64,000 nucleotides of DNA from positions 120,285-184,284 of the forward strand of contig NZ_NINX01000055.1 in the NCBI RefSeq assembly GCF_002188635.1, written 5' to 3'. Below are positions 56,162-64,000 of this stretch, in pieces. A program made the position numbers and the translations under genes. Positions within the stretch are counted from its first letter, which is position 1, and every line of letters starts with the position of its first letter. The notes under the pieces are model-generated. The model made no database searches and had not been told where the DNA came from. It saw only the letters and a list, made by a program, of their open reading frames with translations. The DNA is from Pigmentiphaga sp. NML030171 (GTDB lineage: Bacteria > Pseudomonadota > Gammaproteobacteria > Burkholderiales > Burkholderiaceae_B).

Positions 56162-56992
56162 TTACCGCTGACGGGTGCGGCCGGGGCGGAAAACCTCGGG
56201 ATCGTCGTAGAACCCCGGCGTCGTGTTGTCGGGCCACCAGCCGGGCAGGCCCAGCACCGGCAGCGGGCAGAGGTCGCGCGCGGTGAAGAAGGGCCAGTTG
56301 TCCAGCCAGTCGGCCACCAGCCGGTCGACGGTGGTCCGCCGCTGCTGGGGCGAAGCGCGGAAATACGAGTCGTCGACCGGCACGATCAGCGTGTGGGCGG
56401 TGATGGCCTTGTAGGGCCGCACCAGCTTTTCCAGCAATCCGTGGCCGATCGCCCAGGGTTCGGTCTGCATCAGCGTGGCGGTGCGGCGTTCGACGAACAG
56501 CTTACGCCAGTCGAAACGGCGCAGGGCCTGGGCCAGCTCGTCGCTGGAGCAGGCCAGCACGAGCCCGTTCTCGTCGAAGATGGTCACGGCGTCGCGCAAG
56601 GAGCCCCGCCCCTCGGCCGCCGGCACTTTCTTCAGCGCGCGTGCCTGCATCGCGTTCAGCCGTGCCTTGGTCTGCGGGAAGGCGAACCACACCAGCCCGT
56701 TGAAGAGATCGTGCAGGTTGTCGCGGGTCGGCACACGGCCGGTCTGGTGGATGTGCGCCTCGTAGGCCCGGCCTTCCGGCAAGTCGGCCTGTGGCACGAA
56801 GACCAGCGGCTTGCCCGAGGCCACCCGCATGCGTCCGCGCGCGCCGTGGCCACCCTCGCCCGCCGTCAGCAGCCGGTTCAGGCTGTCGCACAGGGGCTCC
56901 TCGCCCGCGGACGCCAGCAGTTCGCCCTTGTGGGCGACGCCGGCGAACCAGGGCTGGCCCCAGTCGATGTGGGTCAGATCGAGACCCGCCAC
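56162..56992 (-). CDS. DUF3025 domain-containing protein
   Basis: 276 residues from GTG 56992, which has GGGGAGA seven bases upstream and overlaps pyrC by 19 bases. The frame is open much further upstream but inside pyrC. Family-like segments are LHDLFNGLVWFAFPQTKARLN, DENGLVLACSSDEL, IGHGLLEKLVRPYKAIT, and LDNWPFFTARDLCPLPVLG. It has no signal peptide or membrane helix. The function of DUF3025 is unknown. The coupling to pyrC is the main contextual clue. Confidence 0.82.
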   Translation of the reverse strand: MAGLDLTHIDWGQPWFAGVAHKGELLASAGEEPLCDSLNRLLTAGEGGHGARGRMRVASGKPLVFVPQADLPEGRAYEAHIHQTGRVPTRDNLHDLFNGLVWFAFPQTKARLNAMQARALKKVPAAEGRGSLRDAVTIFDENGLVLACSSDELAQALRRFDWRKLFVERRTATLMQTEPWAIGHGLLEKLVRPYKAITAHTLIVPVDDSYFRASPQQRRTTVDRLVADWLDNWPFFTARDLCPLPVLGLPGWWPDNTTPGFYDDPEVFRPGRTRQR

Positions 56993-58029
56993 GGCAAGGT
57001 CTCCCCGCTGGCCAGCGGCACGATGGTCTGTTGGCCGAACGACAGTTCGTCGGGAATCCGGAAGGGCTCGCGCACCAGCGTGAGCTTGCCGGTATTGCGC
57101 GGCAGGCCATAGAAATCGGGGCCGTGGAAACTGGCGAAACCTTCCAGCGCGTCCAGCTTGCCGGCGTCGTCGAAGGCCTTGGCGTACAGCTCCATGGCGT
57201 GCAGCCCCGTGAAGCATCCCGCGCAGCCGCAGGCGTGTTCCTTCAGGCCGCGCGCATGCGGCGCGCTGTCGGTACCCAGGAAGAAGCGCGGGTTGCCGCT
57301 GGTGGCGACTGCCACCAGGGCCTGGCGATGCGTCTCGCGCTTGAGCACCGGCAGGCAATACCAGTGCGGACGCATGCCGCCCTGGAACAAGGCATTGCGG
57401 TTGTACAGCAGGTGCTGGGGGGTGAGGGTGGCCGCGATCGGCCCCTCGGCATCGCGCACGTACTGCGCGGCATCGGCGGTGGTGATGTGCTCGAACACCA
57501 CCTTCAGGGCCGGGAAGGCGCGGCGCAGGGGAATCATGACCCGGTCGATGAAGACCTGCTCGCGGTCGAACACGTCGATGGCGGGATCGGTGGCCTCGCC
57601 ATGGGTCAGCAGCGGCATGCCAACCTCCTCCATGGTCTCGAGCACCTTGGCGCAACGGCCCAGCAGGTCCGTCACGCCGGCATCCGAGTTGGTCGTCGCC
57701 CCGGCCGGATACAGCTTGACGGCGTGGATTGCGCCCGACTCGCGGGCGCGCCGGATTTCCTCGGGCGCCGTATTGTCGGTCAGGTACAGCGTCATCAGCG
57801 GCGTGAACGCTTCCGGCCCGATGCCGCTCTTGCCGAGCGCGGCCAGGATGCGGTCCCGATACGCCAGCGCCTGGGCCGTCGTGGTGACCGGCGGCTTCAG
57901 GTTGGGCATGATGATGGCCCGGGCGAACTGGCGTGCGGAGTGGGCGGCGACGGCCTCGAGCGCCTCGCCGTCGCGCAGGTGCAGGTGCCAATCGTCGGGG
58001 CGGGTGATGGTAAGCGTGGAAATGGTCAT
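56974..58029 (-). CDS. pyrC: Dihydroorotase
   Basis: 351 residues from ATG 58029 (an upstream TTG at 58041 is possible). It is a type II dihydroorotase of pyrimidine synthesis. Zn-site motifs are DDWHLHLRDG (about 12-21), NLKPPVTTT, KLYPAGATTNSD with the carboxylated lysine, LLTHGEAT, FEHITTADAAQYV, and FLGTDSAPHARGLKE near the C-terminus. The last 19 bases overlap the DUF3025 start. Confidence 0.97.
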   Translation of the reverse strand: MTISTLTITRPDDWHLHLRDGEALEAVAAHSARQFARAIIMPNLKPPVTTTAQALAYRDRILAALGKSGIGPEAFTPLMTLYLTDNTAPEEIRRARESGAIHAVKLYPAGATTNSDAGVTDLLGRCAKVLETMEEVGMPLLTHGEATDPAIDVFDREQVFIDRVMIPLRRAFPALKVVFEHITTADAAQYVRDAEGPIAATLTPQHLLYNRNALFQGGMRPHWYCLPVLKRETHRQALVAVATSGNPRFFLGTDSAPHARGLKEHACGCAGCFTGLHAMELYAKAFDDAGKLDALEGFASFHGPDFYGLPRNTGKLTLVREPFRIPDELSFGQQTIVPLASGETLPWRVSI

Positions 58030-58163
58030 GGATGCGGCCAAGGGGCGTCTCGAAGGATCGGCCGGCGCGGGCAGGTACGCCGCACCCGCGCCGGCCCGGT
58101 AGCCCTCATTTTACGGCCCGAATCCGGCCCGGCGCCAACTTCCGCGCCCGCGCCCGCCGCCGC

Positions 58164-59672
58164 TCATCCTTTCCGGTTCAGGTCGCCCAGGTTTTCCTTG
58201 CTGTTCGAGATGATGCCCTCGAGCCGCTCGTGCATCTTGCTCCCGGCCCGCGCGGCCAGGTCCGCGACTTCCTGGACGTCCAGCGTCGCGTGCCGCCCTC
58301 CCTGCAGCAACACGCGTCCGCCGACCATTACCGTATCGACGTTGGCGGGCATGCCCGAATAGACCAGCGAGTAATACGGGTCGATCACCGGCGCCATGTT
58401 GATGTCGCGCTTGCGGACCAGGATGATGTCGGCCTGCTTGCCGGCCGACAGCGATCCGATGATGTCGTCCATGCCGAGCACCTTGGCGCCGCCCAGCGTC
58501 GCGATCTCGACGATGCGGCGCGGTTCGAGCTTGCGGTCGACGTCGGCGCGCTGCTTGTGGGCCCAAAGCAGCGCCCGCATGACCGTGAAGAAATCCCCCG
58601 TCGCCAGCGCGCTGGACGCATCGACCGACAGGCTCAGGCTGGCCCCCAGCGCCTCCAGCTCCGCGAACTGGATGTAGCCGTTGCGCACCGTCGAGTACGG
58701 GATCTCGATAGCCGGCGACATGCTGAACTGCACCTGCTTTTTCACCATCAGTTCACGCTCGGCGGCGGTAAACCCCTGGGTGTGGATCATCAGGATGTCC
58801 GGCCCCAGCAGGTTGCTTCGATCCATCAGCCCCACGAGCCCGTGCGCCGTGTCGCCATAGTGCAGCGAGATCGGCAGCCCCAGTTCCTTCGACGCCCGCA
58901 CCTCGCCGACGAAGGTCTCGTCGCTGCCGCCGGCCTTCAGTACGGCCGGCGTCGGCAGCTGCAGGTTGACGCCCAGCCTCAGCCGCGGATCCGCCCGGCC
59001 CCACTTCGCCAGCGTCGCCTTGACGCCGGCCAGGTCCAGGCGCTCGCCCCGGCCGGGCGTGCCGTACGAGAAGCGGGTGCGCGCCCCAACGTCCAGCGCC
59101 GCGCGGATCTCGGCATCGGCATGCGCGACCGAGCGCGTGTTGTGCGAAAAATTGTTCAGGCAGGTCACGCCCGAGAGCAGTTCCTGCATCAGCCCGAACC
59201 GGACCGAATGGAAGGCATCGTCCGGCGTGCACAGCGGCGCGGCTCGATTCGTCGTGGGGAAATAGCCGCGCAGGGGATCGTCGCCCCGCACCGAGCCCCG
59301 CAGGAAGGCATTCCAGAGATGGGAATGGGCATCGACGAAGCCGGGCATGACGATCATCCCGCGCGCGTCGATGACCTGCACGCCGGGCGCGGACAGCTTG
59401 CGGCCCACCGCGACGATGGTGCCGTCGCGTACGTGGACGTCGCCTTCGGGCAGGTCGCCCACGTTCCGGTCCATCGACAGCACATGGCCGCCGGAAATCA
59501 GGAACTCCCGGCCCGGCGTCCGCGCGCCTTCAGGCTGGGCCTGGGCCCGTGCGTGGCTCGACAGGGCGGCACCGGTCCCGGCCACCGCCGCCGCCATCGC
59601 ACCGCGCAGGAAATCCCGCCGGTCCAGGCCGCCGCCTGCGGCGTGCGCCGCCGCGCGCTGTTCGTTCGCCAT
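58164..59672 (-). CDS. Tat-exported amidohydrolase (atrazine chlorohydrolase/cytosine deaminase-like)
   Basis: 502 residues, GGGGGA upstream of the ATG. The N-terminus carries a twin-arginine signal, DRRDFLRGA followed by an Ala-rich hydrophobic stretch ending near AQA (about 44). The amidohydrolase 1 domain has VMPGFVDAHSHLWN, ISLHYGDTAHG, MIHTQGFTAAE and LSVDASSALATGD in the places of metal and catalytic residues. An aspartate-rich SVDASS stands where SDxx is usual. Export of this enzyme class is unusual; a periplasmic deaminase or hydrolase is implied. The substrate is unknown. Confidence 0.87.
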   Translation of the reverse strand: MANEQRAAAHAAGGGLDRRDFLRGAMAAAVAGTGAALSSHARAQAQPEGARTPGREFLISGGHVLSMDRNVGDLPEGDVHVRDGTIVAVGRKLSAPGVQVIDARGMIVMPGFVDAHSHLWNAFLRGSVRGDDPLRGYFPTTNRAAPLCTPDDAFHSVRFGLMQELLSGVTCLNNFSHNTRSVAHADAEIRAALDVGARTRFSYGTPGRGERLDLAGVKATLAKWGRADPRLRLGVNLQLPTPAVLKAGGSDETFVGEVRASKELGLPISLHYGDTAHGLVGLMDRSNLLGPDILMIHTQGFTAAERELMVKKQVQFSMSPAIEIPYSTVRNGYIQFAELEALGASLSLSVDASSALATGDFFTVMRALLWAHKQRADVDRKLEPRRIVEIATLGGAKVLGMDDIIGSLSAGKQADIILVRKRDINMAPVIDPYYSLVYSGMPANVDTVMVGGRVLLQGGRHATLDVQEVADLAARAGSKMHERLEGIISNSKENLGDLNRKG

Positions 59673-59690
59673 GCCATCCCCCTTTTTTTA

Positions 59691-59719
59691 CTTTAGGTCT
59701 ACAAATTTTATTCCTAAAG
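59691..59719. promoter_or_regulatory. Inverted repeat CTTTAGG/CCTAAAG upstream of the Tat amidohydrolase
   Basis: CTTTAGG (59691-59697) and CCTAAAG (59713-59719) are perfect inverted 7-mers with an AT-rich 15-base spacer, 19 bases before the amidohydrolase start. It could be an operator or the terminator of the upstream M20 gene. I lean to an operator, as no T-run follows on the minus strand beyond the poly-A complement. Confidence 0.4.
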
Positions 59720-59765
59720 CAATTGGTGGCAAGGCTGGTGCAAACCCGCCCCCTTTGGGGCAGGC

Positions 59766-60971
59766 TCAATCCACGACCGGCATGCTGCGTTCGACCAGCG
59801 AAGCCATGATGCCCGCGCCCAGGGGGATCACCGCGTCGTTGAAATCGTAGTTGCTGCTGTGCAGGAAGCAGCCCTGTTCCGCGCCGCCCTGTCCCAGCCG
59901 GAAATAGGCGCCCGGCCGCCCTTGCAGCATGAACGAGAAATCCTCGGCGCCCATCGACGGCGTCAGGTCGCGGATGACGTTTTCCTTGCCCAGCATCGCG
60001 GTCGCCACGTCGGCCACGAAATTGGCCTCCCGCGGCGTGTTGATGGTGGCCGGATAGATGCGGTCGTACTTGAGCGTGGCCGTCGCCCCGAAGGCGGCGG
60101 CGATCGACGACGACAGGTCCCGCAGCCGCGTCTCGACCATCTCCTGCACCGTGCGGCGGAAGGTCCTCACCGTGCCCACCAGGCGGGCCTCGCGCGGAAT
60201 CACGCTCATCGCGCCGGGGTTGCCGGCCTGCACCGAACAGATGGACACCACCGCGGAATCCAGCGGATTGACGTTGCGCGAGACGATGGACTGCGTCGCG
60301 GTGATGATCTGCCCCGCCACCACCACCGGATCGATCGTCTGGTAGGGGTGCGCGCCATGGCCGCCCTTGCCCTCGATGACGATCTCGAAGCGGTCGGAAG
60401 CGGCCATCATCGGCCCGGGATTGATGCCGACCTTGCCGGCCGGCAGGCCCGGCCAGTTGTGGAGGGCGTAGATTTCGTTACAAGGATAGGTGTCGAACAA
60501 CCCGTCGTCCATCATCGCGCGGGCCCCGCCCAGCCCTTCCTCGGCCGGCTGGAAAATCAGCACCGCGGTGCCGTCGAAGTTGCGCGTCCTGGACAGATAG
60601 CGCGCCGCCCCCAGCAGGATGGTGGTGTGGCCATCGTGACCGCAGCCATGCATCAGGCCTGGCTTGCTGGAACGGTGCGCGAAGGCGTTGTCCTCGGCCA
60701 TCGGCAGCGCGTCCATGTCGGCCCGCAGGCCGATCATGCGGCCGCTGTCGCAGCGCCGGCCGTGGATGATCCCGACCAGCCCGGTCTTGCCTATGTTCCG
60801 GTGCACCTCCACGCCCAGCAGCTCCAGCGCCTTGGCAACGATGCCCGAGGTGCGCACCTCTTCGAATCCTAGCTCGGGATGCGCGTGCAGGTCGCGCCGC
60901 AGCAGCGTCAGATCATCGTGAAACTTGCGTATGGCTTCCAGCGGCGAACGCAACGCCACCCCAGCATCCAT
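59766..60971 (-). CDS. M20-family amidohydrolase (hippurate/N-acyl-amino-acid hydrolase type)
   Basis: 401 residues. Dinuclear Mn/Zn amidohydrolase: LHAHPELGFEEVRTS (about 30-44), MHGCGHDGHTTILLGAARYL (about 108-127), FQPAEEGLGGARAM with the catalytic glutamate pair, and PSMGAEDFSFMLQGRPG near the C-terminus. It hydrolyses N-acyl or N-aroyl amino acids in the cytoplasm. The next gene downstream encodes a Tat amidohydrolase, perhaps a peripheral step of the same route. Confidence 0.92.
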   Translation of the reverse strand: MDAGVALRSPLEAIRKFHDDLTLLRRDLHAHPELGFEEVRTSGIVAKALELLGVEVHRNIGKTGLVGIIHGRRCDSGRMIGLRADMDALPMAEDNAFAHRSSKPGLMHGCGHDGHTTILLGAARYLSRTRNFDGTAVLIFQPAEEGLGGARAMMDDGLFDTYPCNEIYALHNWPGLPAGKVGINPGPMMAASDRFEIVIEGKGGHGAHPYQTIDPVVVAGQIITATQSIVSRNVNPLDSAVVSICSVQAGNPGAMSVIPREARLVGTVRTFRRTVQEMVETRLRDLSSSIAAAFGATATLKYDRIYPATINTPREANFVADVATAMLGKENVIRDLTPSMGAEDFSFMLQGRPGAYFRLGQGGAEQGCFLHSSNYDFNDAVIPLGAGIMASLVERSMPVVD

Positions 60972-61011
60972 TCCTGCTCTCCGGTCCTGCGGCCGCTCGG
61001 CGGCCCGAATG

Positions 61012-61863
61012 TCAATCGATAACCGGTCCGTCCGGGAGTTCCCCCAGCGCGGTACGACTTGGTGTCAAAAGCTGAATGTCGCCATACCAGCTCTCGGCGT
61101 AGCTCCGGGTATTGTCCGTATCGGTCATGACCCCGACGCCGATCAGCGTGCCGGGCTCCTCTCCGAACAACTCGATGTAGTCCTGCACATAGTTGCGCTC
61201 GTAGTCCAGCCAGCGTCCCGTTCGCTCCGGGCCGGACTCGACCACCTTCAGGCGGATGCGGGACGTATGGGCATTGGCCAGGCTGGCGCCCACCGGCTTG
61301 GCGGAGTCCCAGGTGTAGATCAGGGTGGCGTAGGGCATCTCGCGCCCCAGCAGCATGCGCGCGGTATCGGCCAGCATCTGGTCCCGCAGGGGCAGCTTGC
61401 GCCAGTCGCCGTCGAAGGCCAGCACCAGGCGGGCTGGAGCGTCCTCGGTCTCGGGGCGGGAACTGTCGGCCCGGTCGATCATCGCATCGGTGCGCCAGGA
61501 CCAGCGCACATACGGAGCCTGCGCGGCGGGCAGGTTCACCGGCACCCACATCCCGCTCGCGGCGGACTCCGCCACGGCATGCAACACCGGACGCTCGTGC
61601 CCGCCCACGCTGGCGCGCGCGAGCTGGTAGCGGGTCCTGGTCTTGTCGGACCGGATGATCCAGGGCCGCCATCCCGCCGGGGCTTCGCCCACGGCCGAAG
61701 GCGATTGGGACAGCATCAATGCCGCGGCGCCGTCGATCGGTTCCGCCGGGTCCACCCGCTCGGAAGTGGGGCCGGCACAGCCCGCGAGCAGCGCCGCGAA
61801 GGCCAGCAACAAGGCGGACGACCGGATACGAAACGGAACAAATGCAAACATCGGCGGGCGCAT
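61012..61863 (-). CDS. DUF3047 lipoprotein
   Basis: 283 residues with a lipoprotein signal peptide (LAGC lipobox, Cys29). An alternative start is ATG 61851. The DUF3047 domain shows PYVRWSWRTDAMIDRAD, ARLVLAFDGDWRKLP, MPYATLIYTWDS, and VGVMTDTDNTRSYAESWYGDI. DUF3047 proteins have a jelly-roll-like fold and are of unknown function. It sits at the outer membrane or periplasm. It is divergent from the SWIB gene with 242 bases between. Confidence 0.85.
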   Translation of the reverse strand: MRPPMFAFVPFRIRSSALLLAFAALLAGCAGPTSERVDPAEPIDGAAALMLSQSPSAVGEAPAGWRPWIIRSDKTRTRYQLARASVGGHERPVLHAVAESAASGMWVPVNLPAAQAPYVRWSWRTDAMIDRADSSRPETEDAPARLVLAFDGDWRKLPLRDQMLADTARMLLGREMPYATLIYTWDSAKPVGASLANAHTSRIRLKVVESGPERTGRWLDYERNYVQDYIELFGEEPGTLIGVGVMTDTDNTRSYAESWYGDIQLLTPSRTALGELPDGPVID

Positions 61864-62105
61864 CCCGACTGGGTGTAGACGGCAATGTGACCATTCTACC
61901 GGCCATAGCGGCCCCCCAAGCGTTGCATCCCCGTCTAAAACCCCGGGGAAACGCCGTTTCTATTGGAATTTTGTTGTGGCTTTGCCCAGCAAGGCGATAT
62001 GCTGCGCTCGCGGGGTTATTCCGCAGTTCTGGAGTCTGCCTCTCGCGCACTGCGGTGTGGCCCTGCCAACGATCTGACGATTGAACCCCTTTTTAGGAGT
62101 ACAGC

Positions 62106-62477
62106 ATGGCCACAGCCAAGAAGGCGCCCGCGAAGAAAGCCGCGCCCGCCAAGAAAGCCGCTCCGGCTAAGAAAGCCCCGGCAGCCAAGAAGGCCGCTCC
62201 GGCCAAGAAGGCCGCGACCAAGGCTCCCCGCAAGGTCAACGCCGCCTTCCTCAAGCCCATGACCCCCAGCGCCACGCTGGCCGCCATCATCGGCCCGGCC
62301 CCGCTGCCGCGCACCGAAGTCACGCGCAAGATCTGGGAATACATCAAGAAGCACAAGCTGCAGGATCCCAAGGCCAAGCGCAACATCAACGGCGATGCCA
62401 AGCTCAAGGAGCTGTTCGGCAAGCCCAGCGTCGACATGTTCGAGCTGACCAAGATCGTCAACGCGCACCTGAAATAA
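62106..62477 (+). CDS. SWIB/MDM2-domain protein with histone H1-like Lys/Ala/Pro tail
   Basis: 123 residues, TAGGAG eight bases before the ATG. The N-terminal ~45 residues are repeats of AAPAKKA and related units, like bacterial histone H1 analogues. The C-terminus (about 48-123) is a SWIB domain: LPRTEVTRKIWEYIKKHKLQ, NGDAKLKELFGKPSVDMFEL. The basic tail should bind DNA. The SWIB domain in eukaryotes acts in chromatin remodelling and in Chlamydia is fused to topoisomerase. It is probably an abundant nucleoid protein. Confidence 0.92.
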   Translation: MATAKKAPAKKAAPAKKAAPAKKAPAAKKAAPAKKAATKAPRKVNAAFLKPMTPSATLAAIIGPAPLPRTEVTRKIWEYIKKHKLQDPKAKRNINGDAKLKELFGKPSVDMFELTKIVNAHLK

Positions 62478-62508
62478 GCAGGCCGCCCCGGCTCGCGGGG
62501 CTCCCGCC

Positions 62509-62536
62509 GGCGCCCGGCCAACGCGGTCCGGGCGCC
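62509..62536. terminator. Hairpin between convergent SWIB and sugar dehydrogenase genes
   Basis: GGCGCCCGG (62509-62517) pairs perfectly with CCGGGCGCC (62528-62536). A smaller CCCCG/CGGGG hairpin precedes it. There is no T-run, so it may act with Rho or simply protect 3' ends of both transcripts. Confidence 0.5.
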
Positions 62537-62554
62537 CTGCAGGTCTTGCCCGGC

Positions 62555-63742
62555 CTACGAGCCTGCGGCGCCCGCGCCGCGCAGGACCAGTATCTTCCCC
62601 TGCCTGGCATCGGTCAGCAGGTACAGTTCTCCCGACGGTCCCATCACGACATCGCGGATCCGGCTGCCCAGATCGGTCAGCAGGCGTTCCTCGCGCACGA
62701 CTTTTTCGCCGTCCAGTTGCAGCCGTATCAGCGCCTGGCCGCTCAACGCCCCGGTGAACAGGCTGCCGGTCCACGAGGGAATGGCCTGGCTCGTATAGAA
62801 TGCCAGCCCGCTCGGGGACACCGACGGCACCCAGCTGTACAAGGGCGGCTCGAAGCCCGGCGGTGAAGCCTCCTGCCCGATCCTTCCGCCGCCATATTCT
62901 TCGCCATACGTGTACAAAGGCCAGCCGTAGTTCTTGCCAGCCCGCACGACATTCAGCTCATCGCCCCCCTGGGGGCCGTGCTCGACCACCCATAGTTCAC
63001 CGGTGCGCGGATTCAACGCCGCCCCCTGGGGATTGCGATGGCCCTGGGACCAGATCTCGGGCAGGGCGCCCTTGTCGCCGACGAAGGGGTTGTCGCGCGG
63101 CACGCTGCCATCATCGTTGATACGGACGACCTTGCCGTGATGCGTGTTCAAGCCCTGCGCGTCCGGCCGGGTCTGGCGGCTGGAGCGTTCACCCAGCGTG
63201 ATGAACAGCTTGCCGTCGCGCGCAAAGACCAGGCGTGATCCGAAATGCAATGTGCTGGCGAACTTCGGAGCCTGGCGGAAGACCACCTGGGAATCGGCGA
63301 AACGCCACTGGCCGCCGTCCTGCACCAGCTTGCCGCGAGCCACCGCGGTGCTGTTGCCTCCATCGCCCGCCTCCGCATAGCTCAGGTACACCAGGCCGTT
63401 GCGTGCGAAATCCGGATGTAGCACGACGTCCAGCAAGCCGCCCTGGCCCCGGGCATCCACCCGGGGCACGCCCGCCACCGGCGCCGAGAGCTGCCCCTGC
63501 CCGGAAACCACGCGCAAGCGCCCGGGCCGCTCGGTCACCAACGCGCCACCTTGGGGCAGCAGCGCCAAGCCCCATGGATGCTCCAGGCCCTCGGCCCAGG
63601 TGGACAACGTCACACCGGCGGGCAGGGCCGCACGGGCCATCGGTACATCCTTTCCCGGTCGCACAGGCTGCGCCACCGACGCGAAGGCCACTGTCATGCC
63701 CAGAGCCAGGGTCCATCCCGCCATCCATCGCACTGATCTCAT
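62555..63742 (-). CDS. PQQ-dependent aldose sugar dehydrogenase, periplasmic
   Basis: 395 residues, AAGGAG upstream of the ATG. A signal peptide (about 1-25) precedes a six-bladed propeller of the GdhB/YliI family. Segments are [26 protein letters not shown] with the likely catalytic histidine, [28 protein letters not shown], and [14 protein letters not shown], which bind PQQ and Ca. It oxidises aldoses in the periplasm. No pqq genes are in the window. Confidence 0.92.
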   Translation of the reverse strand: MRSVRWMAGWTLALGMTVAFASVAQPVRPGKDVPMARAALPAGVTLSTWAEGLEHPWGLALLPQGGALVTERPGRLRVVSGQGQLSAPVAGVPRVDARGQGGLLDVVLHPDFARNGLVYLSYAEAGDGGNSTAVARGKLVQDGGQWRFADSQVVFRQAPKFASTLHFGSRLVFARDGKLFITLGERSSRQTRPDAQGLNTHHGKVVRINDDGSVPRDNPFVGDKGALPEIWSQGHRNPQGAALNPRTGELWVVEHGPQGGDELNVVRAGKNYGWPLYTYGEEYGGGRIGQEASPPGFEPPLYSWVPSVSPSGLAFYTSQAIPSWTGSLFTGALSGQALIRLQLDGEKVVREERLLTDLGSRIRDVVMGPSGELYLLTDARQGKILVLRGAGAAGS

Positions 63743-63879
63743 GTCGTTCTCCTTGTCCGCGATCCTTGCTTGACCGGGAAAAAGGCGCGGCCGTTCCCCT
63801 GCGGCGCCACAGGATACGGAATTACAGGAAACAAGAGGTAGGGAAAGGCTTCCCGCAGAATGCGCGGCCGTGAAAAGAC

Positions 63880-63913
63880 AAAACCCCCGGCCGGGTTTCC
63901 GGTCGGGGGTTTT
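63880..63913 (-). terminator. Intrinsic terminator of the rRNA operon (bidirectional shape)
   Basis: AAAACCCCCGGCC (63880-63892) and GGTCGGGGGTTTT (63901-63913) form a 13-base stem with one G-T pair and an 8-base loop, flanked by A and T runs on both sides. It lies 12 bases beyond the 5S 3' end. Confidence 0.92.
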
Positions 63914-63924
63914 GAGGGAGGGTA

Positions 63925-64000
63925 GCCTGACGATGACCTACTTTCACAGACGTCCGTCCACTATCATCGGCGCAAAGGCGTTTCACTGTCCTGTTCGGGA
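63925..64000 (-). rRNA. rrf: 5S rRNA, 3' part (5' end outside window)
   Basis: The minus strand reads CCCGAACAGGACAGTGAAAC, GCCGATGATAGTGG and TGAAAGTAGGTCATCGTCAGGC, the 3' two thirds of a 5S rRNA. It ends near 63925, followed by the operon terminator. An rRNA operon therefore runs in from the right edge. Confidence 0.95.

Overview
The window looks like the chromosome of a high-GC betaproteobacterium of the family Alcaligenaceae, most likely Bordetella or a close relative. The evidence is the base composition and codon use, a natural murE-murF fusion inside a complete division and cell-wall cluster, the order secA - M23 peptidase - DUF721 - lpxC - ftsZ, and four solo Bug-type (TctC) periplasmic binding proteins. 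The species cannot be fixed from the sequence alone.

Layout. (1) 1-4.8 kb: tail of a D-2-hydroxyacid dehydrogenase, a TonB-like protein, aroE, mtgA, and mgtE with an unusual leader. (2) 4.8-20.7 kb: an aromatic-acid catabolic island. A minus-strand operon runs ligJ-like hydratase, CobW/COG0523 GTPase, LigB-type extradiol dioxygenase, then three tandem RraA/CHA-aldolase paralogues. It lies beside two paralogous Rieske oxygenases, two paralogous FadR-type GntR regulators with recognisable operators, two Bug proteins, a muconate-cycloisomerase-like enolase-superfamily gene, a LysR regulator, a YciI protein and a RidA protein. A porin and one other gene survive only as wrecks. (3) 21-24 kb: secA. 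(4) 24-28 kb: Bug protein, 4,5-dihydroxyphthalate-decarboxylase-like protein, LigI-like amidohydrolase and a divergent LysR gene. (5) 28-49 kb: M23 peptidase, DciA (DUF721), lpxC, a peroxiredoxin, and the full dcw cluster on the minus strand (mraZ, rsmH, ftsL, ftsI, murE-murF, mraY, murD, ftsW, murG, murC, ddl, ftsQ, ftsA, ftsZ), mostly joined by overlaps or gaps of a few bases. (6) 49.3-55.1 kb: a second catabolic operon (thiolase, CoA ligase, Bug, MBL-fold hydrolase, FAH-family hydrolase), followed by a PAS-LuxR regulator and the RNase P RNA gene. (7) 56-64 kb: DUF3025, pyrC, a Tat-exported amidohydrolase, an M20 peptidase, a DUF3047 lipoprotein, a histone-like SWIB protein, a PQQ sugar dehydrogenase, and the 3' end of a 5S rRNA gene with its terminator.

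How it fits together. Regions 2 and 4 together contain family members for much of a route from phthalate-like acids through protocatechuate 4,5-cleavage: Rieske oxygenase, Pht5-like decarboxylase, LigB, LigI-like, LigJ and CHA aldolase. The dehydrogenases and the Rieske reductase are not here. Two operator types (an ATATAT inverted repeat and ATACAGTAT) seem to divide control between the two GntR proteins. A third shared motif (AACC-N4-GGTTATGG) links the LysR, enolase, YciI and RidA genes. Four copies of a GC-rich intergenic inverted-repeat element sit at gene 3' ends, and in two cases supply the stop codon. The most intriguing regulatory observation is a proline-rich, rare-codon mini-ORF followed by a terminator-like hairpin just upstream of mgtE.
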